Positions 1 to 7,917 are shown, numbered from the stretch's first letter. The stretch is DNA of 24,468 nucleotides from an uncultured Acidimicrobiaceae bacterium (GCA_903907185.1 CAIVND010000058.1:1-24468); one strand, 5' to 3'. A program made the numbers and translations. Notes: generated from the letters alone by a model not told the origin.

Positions 1-431
1 CTTTTGGCTGCTCACCTTTGATGGCACCGATCCAGCGGATGGCGAATGTCTCGCTCATGCACGGCGCTGACGACGGACAAGATCTCAATGCCCTCATCTC
101 TGGGGTGGAGCGCGGTATTTATATCGTTGGCGACAAGAGTTGGTCGATCGATATGCAGCGCTACAACTTCCAGTTCACCGGGCAGCGTTTTTTTCTTATC
201 GAACATGGCAAGATCACCCGACAGGTCAAAGATGTCGCCTATCAGGCAACAACAACGGATTTTTGGGGGTCGTTGGTCGGCTTGGGCGGACGTTCGACCT
301 ACCTGCTCGGCGGTGCAATGAACTGCGGCAAGGGACAGCCGGGACAGGTGGCAGCGGTGAGCCATGGCTGTCCGGTAGCACTGTTCGAAAATATCCGGGT
401 GCTGAACACCAAGCAGGAGTCGGGTCGATGA
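1..431 (+). CDS. tldD: TldD metalloprotease, C-terminal part (5' end outside window)
   Basis: C-terminal end of a TldD-family zinc metalloprotease, the catalytic half of the TldD/TldE complex that cleaves unfolded or modified peptides. The frame is open to the left edge (first full codon at 3), so the HExxxH metal site lies outside the window. Visible hallmarks are the stretch containing GVERGIYI, then DMQRYNFQF, the TTDFWGSL segment and a C-terminal block with GGAMNCGKGQPGQ and VSHGCP, all typical of the TldD C-terminal domain and its conserved Cys region. The TGA stop at 429-431 overlaps the ATG of tldE (ATGA), which indicates translational coupling. The ATG at 21 is an internal Met, not the start. 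The family call is firm; the exact substrate is unknown. Confidence 0.9.
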   Translation, partial: FGCSPLMAPIQRMANVSLMHGADDGQDLNALISGVERGIYIVGDKSWSIDMQRYNFQFTGQRFFLIEHGKITRQVKDVAYQATTTDFWGSLVGLGGRSTYLLGGAMNCGKGQPGQVAAVSHGCPVALFENIRVLNTKQESGR

Positions 432-1831
432 CGAACCTCGGTTTTCATCCGCTTGTTGGTGCGAGTGTTGTCGTTGAACAGGCGTTGGCGTCGGCGGCGC
501 CCCTGAGTGCAATTGTGATCGTTGAGGAGAGCTTCGATTGCGATATTCGTTTTGCAAATAACACCACAACGACAAATGGCGTTCGTCACGATCGAAGTGT
601 CACGATCGCCGTCTTTGTTGAGGGGAGCGCAGGCACCTCTGTTGGCATCGCAAGTCAATCGGGACAGGTGGATGTTCATGATCTCGTCACGATGGCGCGG
701 ACGCGGGCAAGGGATGCTCGCCCGGCAACCGATGCATCTCCGCTTATCGACAGTACGGCCGTCTCCTCTGACTTTGCTGAGGTGGCACCGACAACCGATC
801 TGTCGCTCTTCTCTGATCTGGTAGTAGGTCTCGGCGAGGTCTTTCGTGAGGCTGGATCGAATCACCGAGTCCTTGCCGGCTTCGCGACGCATGAGGTGAC
901 GACGACCTACCTTGGAACCTCGAGCGGGCTACGACTACGTCATGAACAGCCGACAGGATCGTTCCAACTTGTCGGTCGAAGTGATGATGGCAGTGCCTCT
1001 TCGTGGGTCGGTCGAGGCACTGACGATTTTTCCGATATTGATGTTCGCGAGATTTACGCCCACCTCGGTGAGCGACTCGATCAAGCCGCACGCAAGATCG
1101 ATCTCAAGGCGGGACCCTACGAGGTCCTACTGCCACCCGACGCGGCTGCGGATCTTGTCATCGAACTCTCGAGTGCCATGAGCGGACGTGATGCGGAAGA
1201 TGGTGGAAACGTCTTCTCCGGTAGCGGTGATAACACCCGGATCGGTGAGCGACTGACCACGCTTGATTTCGATCTGTGGAGTGACCCACAGACACCGGGA
1301 ATAGAGTGTGCTCCCTATCTCCTCACAGGCGGATCCTCCTCGGATGTCTCAATCTTTGACAACGGTGCACCGTTGGGAACGACAAAGTGGATCGATGGGG
1401 GAACGCTTGCCAGACTTCGCTACCACCGCGCTGGCGCCAAACGATCGGGCGGCATCTTTAGCCCTCCGATCGACAATCTCTCGCTCAGCCTTCCCGGTGC
1501 AACAAAAGACCTTGAGGAGATGATCGCCGGTACGAAGCGGGCGCTGCTGCTTACCTGCCTGTGGTACATCCGCGAGGTTGACCCCGCGACGCTATTGCTT
1601 ACGGGGTTGACGCGCGACGGCGTCTATCTGGTTGAAGATGGGGAGATCGTCGGTGCGGTGAACAACTTTCGGTTCAATGAGAGTCCGCTCGACATGCTTG
1701 GACGGGTGAGCGAGGTCGGGGCCACAACGAGGGCGCTGTCGCGCGAGTGGGGTGAGTGGATGAACCGGACGGCGATGCCCCCGCTCCGAGTAGCCGATTT
1801 CAATATGAGTTCGGTGAGCCAGGCAAGCTGA
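428..1831 (+). CDS. tldE: TldE/PmbA-family protein, partner of TldD
   Basis: A 467-residue protein of the TldE/PmbA family. In characterised systems TldE lacks the metal site and forms a heterodimer with TldD that processes peptides in the cytoplasm. The ATG at 428 was chosen because it overlaps the tldD stop as ATGA; the frame is open further upstream only as an out-of-frame shadow of tldD. Supporting segments are the middle PYEVLLPPDAAADLV block, a SGRDAEDGGNVFSG region, and the C-terminal GVYLVEDGEIVGAVNNFRF and ESPLDMLGRVSEVG blocks typical of the PmbA C-terminal barrel. Length matches the family (about 450). I see no peptide-modification cluster here, so a housekeeping role is as likely as a role in peptide maturation. 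Confidence 0.9.
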   Translation: MTNLGFHPLVGASVVVEQALASAAPLSAIVIVEESFDCDIRFANNTTTTNGVRHDRSVTIAVFVEGSAGTSVGIASQSGQVDVHDLVTMARTRARDARPATDASPLIDSTAVSSDFAEVAPTTDLSLFSDLVVGLGEVFREAGSNHRVLAGFATHEVTTTYLGTSSGLRLRHEQPTGSFQLVGRSDDGSASSWVGRGTDDFSDIDVREIYAHLGERLDQAARKIDLKAGPYEVLLPPDAAADLVIELSSAMSGRDAEDGGNVFSGSGDNTRIGERLTTLDFDLWSDPQTPGIECAPYLLTGGSSSDVSIFDNGAPLGTTKWIDGGTLARLRYHRAGAKRSGGIFSPPIDNLSLSLPGATKDLEEMIAGTKRALLLTCLWYIREVDPATLLLTGLTRDGVYLVEDGEIVGAVNNFRFNESPLDMLGRVSEVGATTRALSREWGEWMNRTAMPPLRVADFNMSSVSQAS

Positions 1832-1941
1832 CACCACTCGTTCCTGGCTTGGATGGGGATCGAGAGGGGGTACTAGCCTAGGTAGAACGGATAGTTATCG
1901 TCCTGGGTTTGAACTTTTGATTGAGGAGAGAGGTACCACGC

Positions 1942-2178
1942 GTGGAAGTACGCATCGGAATTATCCAGGCATCGCGAGAGCTCGATATCGAGCTTGCCAA
2001 CGAGGTGACCCAGGAGGAGATCCTTACTCAGATTGAGGCGGCCTTCGCGGCGACCGACGGCGTGGTTTGGTTGACCGATAAGCGTGGACGGCGTATTGGG
2101 GTTCCCGCAGCGCGGATCGCCTACGTCGAGGTCGGTACGCAGGAGGACATCCGAAGGGTCGGGTTCGGCGCGTCATAG
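1942..2178 (+). CDS. DUF3107 family protein
   Basis: A 78-residue actinobacterial DUF3107 protein of unknown function. The frame is open from 1921, but the GTG at 1942 is preferred: it is preceded by a purine-rich GAGGAGAGAGG ribosome binding site at 1923-1933 and gives the usual N-terminus beginning MEVRIGI. Family features visible are the N-terminal strand, a helix around residues 22-37, the LTDKRGRRIGVPAARIAYVEVG core and a short tail. From memory, the Mycobacterium tuberculosis member is Rv3208A (TB9.4). It follows a 110-nt gap after tldE and precedes the PHP gene by 37 nt, so it may head the downstream operon. The function cannot be stated. Confidence 0.85.
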   Translation: MEVRIGIIQASRELDIELANEVTQEEILTQIEAAFAATDGVVWLTDKRGRRIGVPAARIAYVEVGTQEDIRRVGFGAS

Positions 2179-2215
2179 CCGGCTGGCGTCGCCATGACCT
2201 GCCTGTGAATCATCC

Positions 2216-3112
2216 ATGATCGACTATCACGTTCACCTCTGGCCACACGATGAACGGGCAGAACCAACTGAACAAAAGATCGAACGCCTTGGACTGTACT
2301 GTGAGCGCGCACAGGCAAATGGAGTTCAAGAGATCGCTCTGACTGAACACCTCTTTCGCTTTACGCAAGTGCGAGATATCGCCAACAACTTCTGGGACGC
2401 GGAGGAGAGTGAGCCGCTGCGCACACAGATCTCCTCGTACTTTGACTTTCATGCAACCGCGGACCTTGACCGGTACGTCGAGGATGTACTCGCTGCGAAG
2501 GCAGCCGGCTTGCCCGTTATCCTCGGGCTCGAGGTCGACTACTACCCGGGATCAATGGATGCGGTCGCGTCTTTGCTAGCGGGCTATCCCTTTGATGTAC
2601 TGCTTGGCTCCATCCACTGGCTCGGAACGTGGATGTTTGACAATCTCGAAGATTCAGTCGCGATGCGTGTGTGGGATGAACGCGGAACGGACCTTGCCTG
2701 GCGACGCTATATCGAGGCACTTGAGGAGTTGGCGGCAACAAAGACCTGCGACGTCCTTGCACACCCTGACCTGATCAAGATCATCGGTCGGCGACCACCG
2801 ACCGCATTACTTGACGAGTTCTCTGAGCGGATCGCGCAGGCGGCAAAGTCTTCAAAGATGGCCGCAGAGATCTCCTCGGCCGGACTTCACAAGCCCGTCG
2901 CGGAGATCTATCCGTCGAATGATCTGTTGAGCCGTTTTCATAAGTTGGGTGTGCCGGTGACGACCGCATCAGATGCGCACGGTATGGCCCGGGTGGGCGA
3001 TCATCACGCAGACCTTGTGCAGCTTGCCATCGACGCTGGGTACGAAGAACTTCAGGCGTTTCGAGGTCGGGTTGGATACGCCGTCCCCTTTGGTGGCAAG
3101 GTTCGAACATGA
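2216..3112 (+). CDS. PHP-domain phosphatase, histidinol-phosphatase-like
   Basis: A 298-residue polymerase-and-histidinol-phosphatase (PHP) metal hydrolase, most like the HisJ/HisK group that removes phosphate from L-histidinol phosphate. PHP ligands can be followed in order: D3/H5/H7 in the N-terminal DYHVH motif, E44-H45, E106 in GLEVDYY, H134 in GSIHWLG, H183 in LAHPD, and D253/H255 in SDAHG. Three metal ions are expected. The ATG at 2216 puts the first motif at residue 3, as is usual for the family. No other his genes are nearby, and its stop overlaps the kinase start (ATGA at 3109), so the substrate could differ. PHP phosphoesterases acting on other small molecules are the main alternative. 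Confidence 0.8.
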   Translation: MIDYHVHLWPHDERAEPTEQKIERLGLYCERAQANGVQEIALTEHLFRFTQVRDIANNFWDAEESEPLRTQISSYFDFHATADLDRYVEDVLAAKAAGLPVILGLEVDYYPGSMDAVASLLAGYPFDVLLGSIHWLGTWMFDNLEDSVAMRVWDERGTDLAWRRYIEALEELAATKTCDVLAHPDLIKIIGRRPPTALLDEFSERIAQAAKSSKMAAEISSAGLHKPVAEIYPSNDLLSRFHKLGVPVTTASDAHGMARVGDHHADLVQLAIDAGYEELQAFRGRVGYAVPFGGKVRT

Positions 3113-4641
3113 GTCCTACTGGAGAGCTTGAATCGGTCGAGACGGAGGAGCTTTTTGGACCCGATGAGCACCTCGATCGTCTGATCGCTCGGTGGGATCT
3201 GCTGTCGGATCTCTCCTTCTCCGATCTCGTGCTCTATCGGCCACAGCGTGCCTTTAGTGATCAGGTTTCGCTGAGAACCCGTGCGGAGATCACCGACGAC
3301 CAAGTAGGAGTGCGCGCCGGTTACTCCACTGTCGACGGTGACCGTCAGCAGTTCGTCGTCGCTGCCCAGATCCGACCGACAACAAGCCAGACACTGTTGC
3401 AGCATGACCTCGTTGGACGAGTCTTTGACGCGAGCGAGGTCTCACTCGTCAACGAGGCGTGGATGACGGGCCAGATATCGACCTTCGATGATGATGACAC
3501 CCGACTTCAAAGTGATGTGCATCGAGAATGCGTGCCGGTTCGTTGGGAGGGCGAGATCGTTGCCGTTATGGAACGAGTTTGGTCACCGACCGCCGGTCGA
3601 CGCACGGGTGGCCTTGAGCGCGTTTACATGCGGTTATTCGAACGTTTCGCCGAGATGCTCAACGCCGGTATCTACCCATTTCTCGGCGATGAGGACATCG
3701 TGGAGGATGCACCGCGAGTCGGTGATGGCGTCATCGTCCTCGATGCCGAACAGCGGATTAGTTTTGCCTCCCCAAATGCCGTCAACGCACTGCACCGCGT
3801 TGGGATTGTCTCGGCGCTCATTGGTTCAACTTTGCGTGAACTTGGTGTCGAATCGGACAACATCGAGGGCGCATTCTCTAACCGTCTACCAACGACTGAA
3901 GAGGTTGAGCGACGTAGCGATGCAATAGTGCTTCTGCACTGCATCCCACTGATCGACAATCAACGAGTCGCTGGGGCTGCGGTATTGATCCGCGATGTCA
4001 CCGATCTTCGACGCCGTGATCGACTACTGCTCTCAAAGGATGCAGCGATCCGTGAGGTGCACCACCGGGTAAAAAATAATCTTCAGACGATCTCTTCGCT
4101 TCTGCGCCTCCAGTCACGGCGGGTCACCGACATCTCGGCCCGCACAGCACTCGTTGAGGCGGAGCGAAGGATCCGGGCGATCGCCCTCGTGCATGAGATC
4201 TTCGCCCGCGAGCCAGCAGACCAGATCGATTTTGGCCAGATCGTACCGGCACTCATCGGGCTTGCTCGAGATACCAACGTCTCTGGCACAAAGCTTGAGG
4301 TGCACGTTGGTGGTGATGTTGGGAGCGTTGTCGCCGATGTTGCGACGCCACTCGCCGTGGTGATCGCGGAACTGCTCCAAAACGCGGCTGAGCATGCCTT
4401 TAACAAAGACATGAACCAACAGCCCAAAGTTGAACTTTCCTTTGAAAACTTAGGAGCGACCTTGAACGTGACCGTGAAGGATAACGGTTCGGGTTTTGAG
4501 GAGGGATTTGATATCGATGAGACCACAAGTCTTGGTCTTTCGATTGTTCGAGATCTGGTGCGTAGTCAACTCGGTGGCACAATTACCATCGCCGCTGGCG
4601 AGGGTGCATTAGTGACGATCTCTGTTCCACTACGCCACTGA
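3109..4641 (+). CDS. pdtaS: PdtaS-like HisKA_2 sensor histidine kinase
   Basis: A 510-residue soluble sensor kinase with no transmembrane segment. It has an N-terminal H_kinase_N/GAF-like region (about 1-190), a PAS-like domain (about 200-305, ending VLIRDVTDLRRRD), a HisKA_2 dimerisation domain with the EVHHRVKNNLQ phosphoacceptor motif (H318/H319; H319 aligns with the acceptor of HWE-type kinases), and a C-terminal HATPase with N-box ELLQNAAEHAF, G1 DNGSGF and a later TSLGLSIVRDLV. This architecture matches actinobacterial PdtaS, which phosphorylates the ANTAR-domain RNA-binding regulator PdtaR. The start overlaps the PHP stop (ATGA). No response regulator lies in the window. The symbol is by similarity of architecture only. 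Confidence 0.85.
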   Translation: MSPTGELESVETEELFGPDEHLDRLIARWDLLSDLSFSDLVLYRPQRAFSDQVSLRTRAEITDDQVGVRAGYSTVDGDRQQFVVAAQIRPTTSQTLLQHDLVGRVFDASEVSLVNEAWMTGQISTFDDDDTRLQSDVHRECVPVRWEGEIVAVMERVWSPTAGRRTGGLERVYMRLFERFAEMLNAGIYPFLGDEDIVEDAPRVGDGVIVLDAEQRISFASPNAVNALHRVGIVSALIGSTLRELGVESDNIEGAFSNRLPTTEEVERRSDAIVLLHCIPLIDNQRVAGAAVLIRDVTDLRRRDRLLLSKDAAIREVHHRVKNNLQTISSLLRLQSRRVTDISARTALVEAERRIRAIALVHEIFAREPADQIDFGQIVPALIGLARDTNVSGTKLEVHVGGDVGSVVADVATPLAVVIAELLQNAAEHAFNKDMNQQPKVELSFENLGATLNVTVKDNGSGFEEGFDIDETTSLGLSIVRDLVRSQLGGTITIAAGEGALVTISVPLRH

Positions 4642-4642
4642 G

Positions 4643-5128
4643 ATGAATATTCGCCGAGCTCGCCCAGATGACGTCACTTCGATTCTTCGCCTGATCAGCG
4701 AACTCGCCGAGTATGAGCAGGCGCTCGATGAGGTGAAGGTGACAAAGAGCCAGATCATTGAACACTTCTTCTGTACTGACCCAAAGGTCTTCTGTGATCT
4801 TGTCGAGTCAGAGGAGGGATCGGTCGTGGGGTTTGCTGTGTGGTTCTTGAACTACTCAACATGGACGGGAACGCATGGAATTTATCTTGAGGATCTCTTT
4901 GTCGAGCCCGAATTTCGGGGACGCGGTTATGGTCGATCACTCCTCGTCCACCTCGCACGCATCTGTGTGCAAGAGGGATATCAACGGTTCCAGTGGTGGG
5001 TTCTCAATTGGAATACGCCATCGATCGAGTTTTATCGCTCCCTTGGTGCCCAGCCCATGGACGAGTGGACGACTTACCGAGTCACGGGCGACGCCTTGAG
5101 ACAACTTGGAGATCCTGAGCCCCAATAG
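4643..5128 (+). CDS. GNAT family N-acetyltransferase
   Basis: A 161-residue GNAT-fold acetyltransferase using acetyl-CoA. Motif A is clear: LEDLFVEPEFRGRGYGRSLL, with the pyrophosphate-binding R-G-x-G-Y-G loop at about residues 91-96. Motif B follows in the QWWVLNWNTPSIEFYRSLGA region, including the conserved N and Y. The N-terminal IRRARPDDV and ELAEYEQ segments, together with the W-NWN-FY pattern, resemble the diamine/spermidine acetyltransferase (SSAT-like) group, but the substrate cannot be proven. The ATG lies one base after the kinase stop, so the gene is translationally linked to the kinase operon, of which it is the last member before a hairpin at 5169. Confidence 0.8.
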   Translation: MNIRRARPDDVTSILRLISELAEYEQALDEVKVTKSQIIEHFFCTDPKVFCDLVESEEGSVVGFAVWFLNYSTWTGTHGIYLEDLFVEPEFRGRGYGRSLLVHLARICVQEGYQRFQWWVLNWNTPSIEFYRSLGAQPMDEWTTYRVTGDALRQLGDPEPQ

Positions 5129-5168
5129 TTCGCCGGTCTTGTACCGTTCAGTCGTGCGGAAGATCCGA

Positions 5169-5206
5169 TTGAGCTTTCGCTCAGCTCGCCGTGAGCGGAA
5201 CTTTTG
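5169..5206 (+). terminator. Hairpin terminator candidate after the GNAT gene
   Basis: Three complementary arms follow the GNAT stop by about 40 nt: TGAGC at 5170-5174, GCTCA at 5179-5183 and TGAGC at 5192-5196. The middle arm can pair with either outer arm. The second pairing is followed by GGAACTTTT, a short T-run. It probably ends the DUF3107-PHP-kinase-GNAT transcript. It is modest in stability and assigned from sequence alone. Confidence 0.45.
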
Positions 5207-5333
5207 ATGCAAAGATTGCACAGCGATGACCCTCACGGCAAAATCTATTGTGTCGCCATGGGTCAGCAGTTAGCGTCTTAGAGTCTTGCGAAGTTTGTTT
5301 GATCATCCCGAAGTCTCTACCCAAGGATCCCAA

Positions 5334-5720
5334 ATGTCATTCGATATGTTGAAGATAGCGCATGTAAATTTTCGGATACCTGCTGGCGGTGAGCCGGAGG
5401 CAGAGAAGTTTTGGTGCGGTTTGATGGGCTTTGAGAAGTTGGCCAAGCCGGTCGGAAATGTTCATCCTGGACTTTGGTTTAGTCATGGGAGCTACGAGGT
5501 GCACGTCTCGCCTGACGTTGATTTTGAGCCAGTGACCCGTGCACACACCGCCTTTGTGGTCGAGGGAATCACCGAGCAGTTCCAGGCTCTTCGTGACTAT
5601 GGGGTAAAGGTCACCGTCTCAAAGGGAACTGAGGAAGATGTCATGGCTTGTTTTGTCAATGATCCCTTTGGAAACCGTCTGGAGATGATCTCCCCGCTTG
5701 AAACATCAATGGGTGGCTGA
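5334..5720 (+). CDS. VOC family protein (glyoxalase/bleomycin-resistance fold)
   Basis: A 128-residue vicinal-oxygen-chelate fold protein. The frame is open from 5286, but the ATG at 5334 follows an AAGGA ribosome binding site at 5323-5327 with good spacing and gives a normal VOC N-terminus. Two beta-alpha-beta-beta-beta halves are visible. Candidate metal ligands are the His in KIAHVNFRI, the His in RAHTAFVV and the Glu of NRLEMIS near the end; DPFGNRLE is the standard VOC closing motif. Members include lyases, dioxygenases and antibiotic-binding proteins, so the reaction is undetermined. It sits alone between hairpins, with the MmgE/PrpD gene 92 nt downstream. Confidence 0.8.
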   Translation: MSFDMLKIAHVNFRIPAGGEPEAEKFWCGLMGFEKLAKPVGNVHPGLWFSHGSYEVHVSPDVDFEPVTRAHTAFVVEGITEQFQALRDYGVKVTVSKGTEEDVMACFVNDPFGNRLEMISPLETSMGG

Positions 5721-5764
5721 ACCTTCTGTCGAGTTGATGTTGATCATCTGAAAGCTCAAGGAGT

Positions 5765-5783
5765 TTCCGCGTCGACCGCGGGA
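5765..5783 (+). terminator. Short GC-rich hairpin between VOC and MmgE/PrpD genes
   Basis: CCGCG at 5767-5771 pairs with CGCGG at 5777-5781 around a TCGAC loop, extendable by two pairs including one G-T wobble. It lies 45 nt after the VOC stop and just upstream of the ribosome binding site of the next gene. It could be a weak terminator or a leader structure. There is no T-tract. Confidence 0.3.
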
Positions 5784-5812
5784 TCTTGCACGGGGGAAAG
5801 AAGGGGCATGAA

Positions 5813-7243
5813 ATGCAGGAGTATTCGCGCATTCTCGCGGAGTTTGTGACGGAGTTTGACGCAGCAGATATCTCAAAAGCAGCGCTTGAGCGAAGCCGCC
5901 AGTCGATCCTCAACGGCATAGCTGCGGCACTGTCTGCAGCAAACTCTGAGCCGGTAGAGATCCTTACGAAGGTTCTTACCCGAATTGGGGCCGTCGGTAA
6001 CGCAACGTTGATCGGACGTCCCGAGCGGCTCGATCTTCTCAACGCCGTCATGGTGAACGGTTATATGGGTCACTACAACGACTACGACGACACCCACATT
6101 GAGACGGTGTACCACACCAATCCAATGAACGTCGCCGTGGTACTGGGGCTTGGCGCGGATCGGCATCTCTCGGGATCCCAAGCCATTGCGAGTCTGGCTC
6201 TTGGCATGGAGGCCTCGATCAGATTTGGCCAGGCGCTCGGGCGGGTTCACTACGAGATCGGTTGGCACGCCACCGGCACGCTTGGCACCGCGGGCGCCGC
6301 GCTGACGGGAAGTCGGATGCTTGGTCTTGACAGTCTGCGCACGAACTACGCATTGGGACTCTCGCTCACCCAGGCCTCGGGACTTCGAGGTCTGATGTTT
6401 GGGTCACATGCAAAGGGATTTAATTCAGCAAAGGCGGCCTACAACGGACTCTTGGCCGCTCTACTTGCCGAAGAGTCATTTACCGCTGCCGAGAACTCCA
6501 TTGAGGGTTTCCGTGGGTATGCCTCCGCAGCAAGCAGTCCAGCAAACACGGAACGGCCGATCGACGGTGAGCTGCGGATGATCCCCGCCGCGCAGGCGGT
6601 TGATCTTGAGCGGATCACCGATGGACTTGGCTCTCGTTGGGAGGTGGAGGCGATCGGATTCAAGCCGTACGCCTCAGGGATTGCGACGCACGCGACGATC
6701 GACGCAGTGCTCGAGCTGCGCGAGGCGCTCGGACTTACTCCTGACGACCCGGCAGAAAAGGTCGACAAGGTGTTGCGAACCATCTCCAAACTCACTCTGA
6801 CCATTCCCGCAAGGTCACTGACGCTTCCCCGTCAGCGCGAGATTTCGACACCACTTGAGGCGAAGTTTTCGATGTTCAACGTGGCGGCGATCGTGCTGAC
6901 AAGGGGACATGCGGGGCCGGGTGAATATAACGAGGCGGCACTGATCGACCCGACGATCGCCTATCTCCGCGATCTGATCGAACTAGCGGGAGATCCAGTC
7001 ATTGTGCAGGGATCGGGTTCGCTCTATGCGGAGATCAATGATGGGAGACAGATCAACATTGCCATCGATCACGCGATCGGTACGAAGGAACGTCCCCTCG
7101 ACGATGCAGCCCTGCGGCGCAAACTTTTTGATGCTGCAGCAGAACACTACGAGCCAGGAAAGATCGAACTCATCGCGGCGACACTTGAGGACATCGAACA
7201 TCTCGACGACCTTGCGATCCTCACGGAGATGATTACTAAATAA
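5813..7243 (+). CDS. MmgE/PrpD family protein
   Basis: A 476-residue member of the MmgE/PrpD family, which includes 2-methylcitrate dehydratase, cis-aconitate decarboxylase and iminodisuccinate epimerase. The ATG at 5813 was chosen because AAAGAAGGGG at 5797-5806 is a well-placed ribosome binding site; an upstream TTG at 5786 lacks one. Family hallmarks are the N-terminal all-helical domain with HYNDYDDTHIE, the GWHATGTLG motif near residue 165, a SQASGLRGLMFGSHAKGF-type helix and the C-terminal lid domain. No prpB/prpC or other methylcitrate genes are adjacent, so a methylcitrate role is not supported by context. It is convergent with whiB and shares the 7249-7285 hairpin. Confidence 0.85.
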   Translation: MQEYSRILAEFVTEFDAADISKAALERSRQSILNGIAAALSAANSEPVEILTKVLTRIGAVGNATLIGRPERLDLLNAVMVNGYMGHYNDYDDTHIETVYHTNPMNVAVVLGLGADRHLSGSQAIASLALGMEASIRFGQALGRVHYEIGWHATGTLGTAGAALTGSRMLGLDSLRTNYALGLSLTQASGLRGLMFGSHAKGFNSAKAAYNGLLAALLAEESFTAAENSIEGFRGYASAASSPANTERPIDGELRMIPAAQAVDLERITDGLGSRWEVEAIGFKPYASGIATHATIDAVLELREALGLTPDDPAEKVDKVLRTISKLTLTIPARSLTLPRQREISTPLEAKFSMFNVAAIVLTRGHAGPGEYNEAALIDPTIAYLRDLIELAGDPVIVQGSGSLYAEINDGRQINIAIDHAIGTKERPLDDAALRRKLFDAAAEHYEPGKIELIAATLEDIEHLDDLAILTEMITK

Positions 7244-7248
7244 CCACT

Positions 7249-7285
7249 CGCCTCACTGAGGAGGCAATGCCTGTTCAGTGAGGCG
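7249..7285. terminator. Bidirectional hairpin between the MmgE/PrpD gene and whiB
   Basis: An 11-bp perfect stem: CGCCTCACTGA at 7249-7259 pairs with TCAGTGAGGCG at 7275-7285. The 15-nt loop contains a nested small palindrome (AGGCA at 7262-7266 with TGCCT at 7268-7272). It lies 6 nt after the plus-strand stop and 35 nt beyond the whiB stop, the expected place for a shared terminator. Neither side has a long T-tract, as is common in actinobacteria. Confidence 0.75.
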
Positions 7286-7319
7286 GAGCGTTGGTGGTCG
7301 TTGCTCTTGTGTGGGGCGC

Positions 7320-7610
7320 CTAGGAGGCGTGGCGGCGCTGTGCGAGACGGACTCGACGGAGACGTCGACGCTCATCCTCGGTGACGCCACCCCAGACACC
7401 TGACTCTTGATTTGAGGCAAGTGCAAACTCAAGACAGGGAACCTTTGCCTCGCAGGTGTCGCAGATCGCCTTTGCATTTCTGATCTGATCGGCCGCCGGA
7501 CCGGTTGAACCGATCGGGAAAAAGAGATCGGGATCGAGGTCCTGGCAGGCGGCACGTTCGCGCCAATCTTCGCTATCCCAGGTGATTGAACGGTTCCAAA
7601 TGAGGGCCAC
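7320..7610 (-). CDS. whiB: WhiB-family Fe-S transcriptional regulator (WhiB1-like)
   Basis: A 96-residue WhiB protein. Four cluster-ligating cysteines are present: C22, C50, C53 and C59 (CxxC plus flanking Cys), followed by the GVWGG turn at 71-75 and a basic C-terminal tail (RRRLRRVRLAQRR) for DNA contact. The sequence around DPDLFFPIGSTGPA and SGVWGG is closest in memory to WhiB1, the [4Fe-4S], NO-sensitive essential regulator that binds the primary sigma factor. The GTG start at 7610 is fixed by an AAGGAG ribosome binding site at 7615-7620, five bases upstream. A promoter-like pair lies about 130 nt upstream. Assignment to the WhiB1 subgroup is an inference from sequence resemblance. Confidence 0.93.
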   Translation of the reverse strand: MALIWNRSITWDSEDWRERAACQDLDPDLFFPIGSTGPAADQIRNAKAICDTCEAKVPCLEFALASNQESGVWGGVTEDERRRLRRVRLAQRRHAS

Positions 7611-7740
7611 GGTTACTCCTTAGTGAATGCCGAATGCATAGCCTTCGACATTCCGGTAACTACCGCAGCTGTGTGGCCCCCCACCGGCAGATGTCGTAGT
7701 TGCGCAACCGAAGGCGGTTGAAGCTGACTGACATTGAGTA

Positions 7741-7769
7741 ACTTTAAGCCTCCTCGCAGTTGCCTGCAA
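7741..7769 (-). promoter_or_regulatory. Candidate whiB promoter
   Basis: On the minus strand TTGCAG (plus 7764-7769) and TAAAGT (plus 7741-7746) are separated by exactly 17 nt, a fair match to a primary-sigma -35/-10 pair. It predicts a transcript start near 7734 and a leader of about 125 nt ahead of the whiB GTG, containing two small inverted repeats. Pattern match only. Confidence 0.35.
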
Positions 7770-7796
7770 GCAGTTCGTAACTTTTGTACCCCGTAC

Positions 7797-7815
7797 TACT
7801 TCGACTACCGAAGTA
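7797..7815 (-). terminator. Hairpin downstream of the CDF transporter gene
   Basis: TACTTCG at 7797-7803 pairs with CGAAGTA at 7809-7815 around a 5-nt loop. It is about 100 nt past the CDF stop and upstream of the candidate whiB promoter, so it fits a terminator of the long minus-strand operon. No T-tract is visible. Confidence 0.35.
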
Positions 7816-7917
7816 CTCGACAAGAGCGCGCTCGCGAGCACTATCGCCGCGAGATTCTGAGCGAGAACCTAGCGGGTCCCTTCGCTCGAGAACCTCTAAT
7901 CTTCCAACAATAAAGCC

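Larger units (their letters stand above)
7611..7917 (-). other. Intergenic region between CDF gene and whiB
   Basis: 307 nt with no confident gene. From the CDF end it holds a GAGCGA/TCGCTC pairing (7859-7864 with 7882-7887), two overlapping 10-bp palindromes (7824-7833 and 7830-7839), and a 7-bp hairpin at 7797-7815 that may end the CDF transcript. Next come the whiB promoter candidate (7741-7769), a small hairpin at 7707-7720 (AACCG/CGGTT) and CGGTA-AC-TACCG at 7654-7665. A 73-codon open frame on the minus strand (7841-7620, GTG start) spans it and stops just before the whiB ribosome binding site; it is discussed under findings. Confidence 0.5.
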
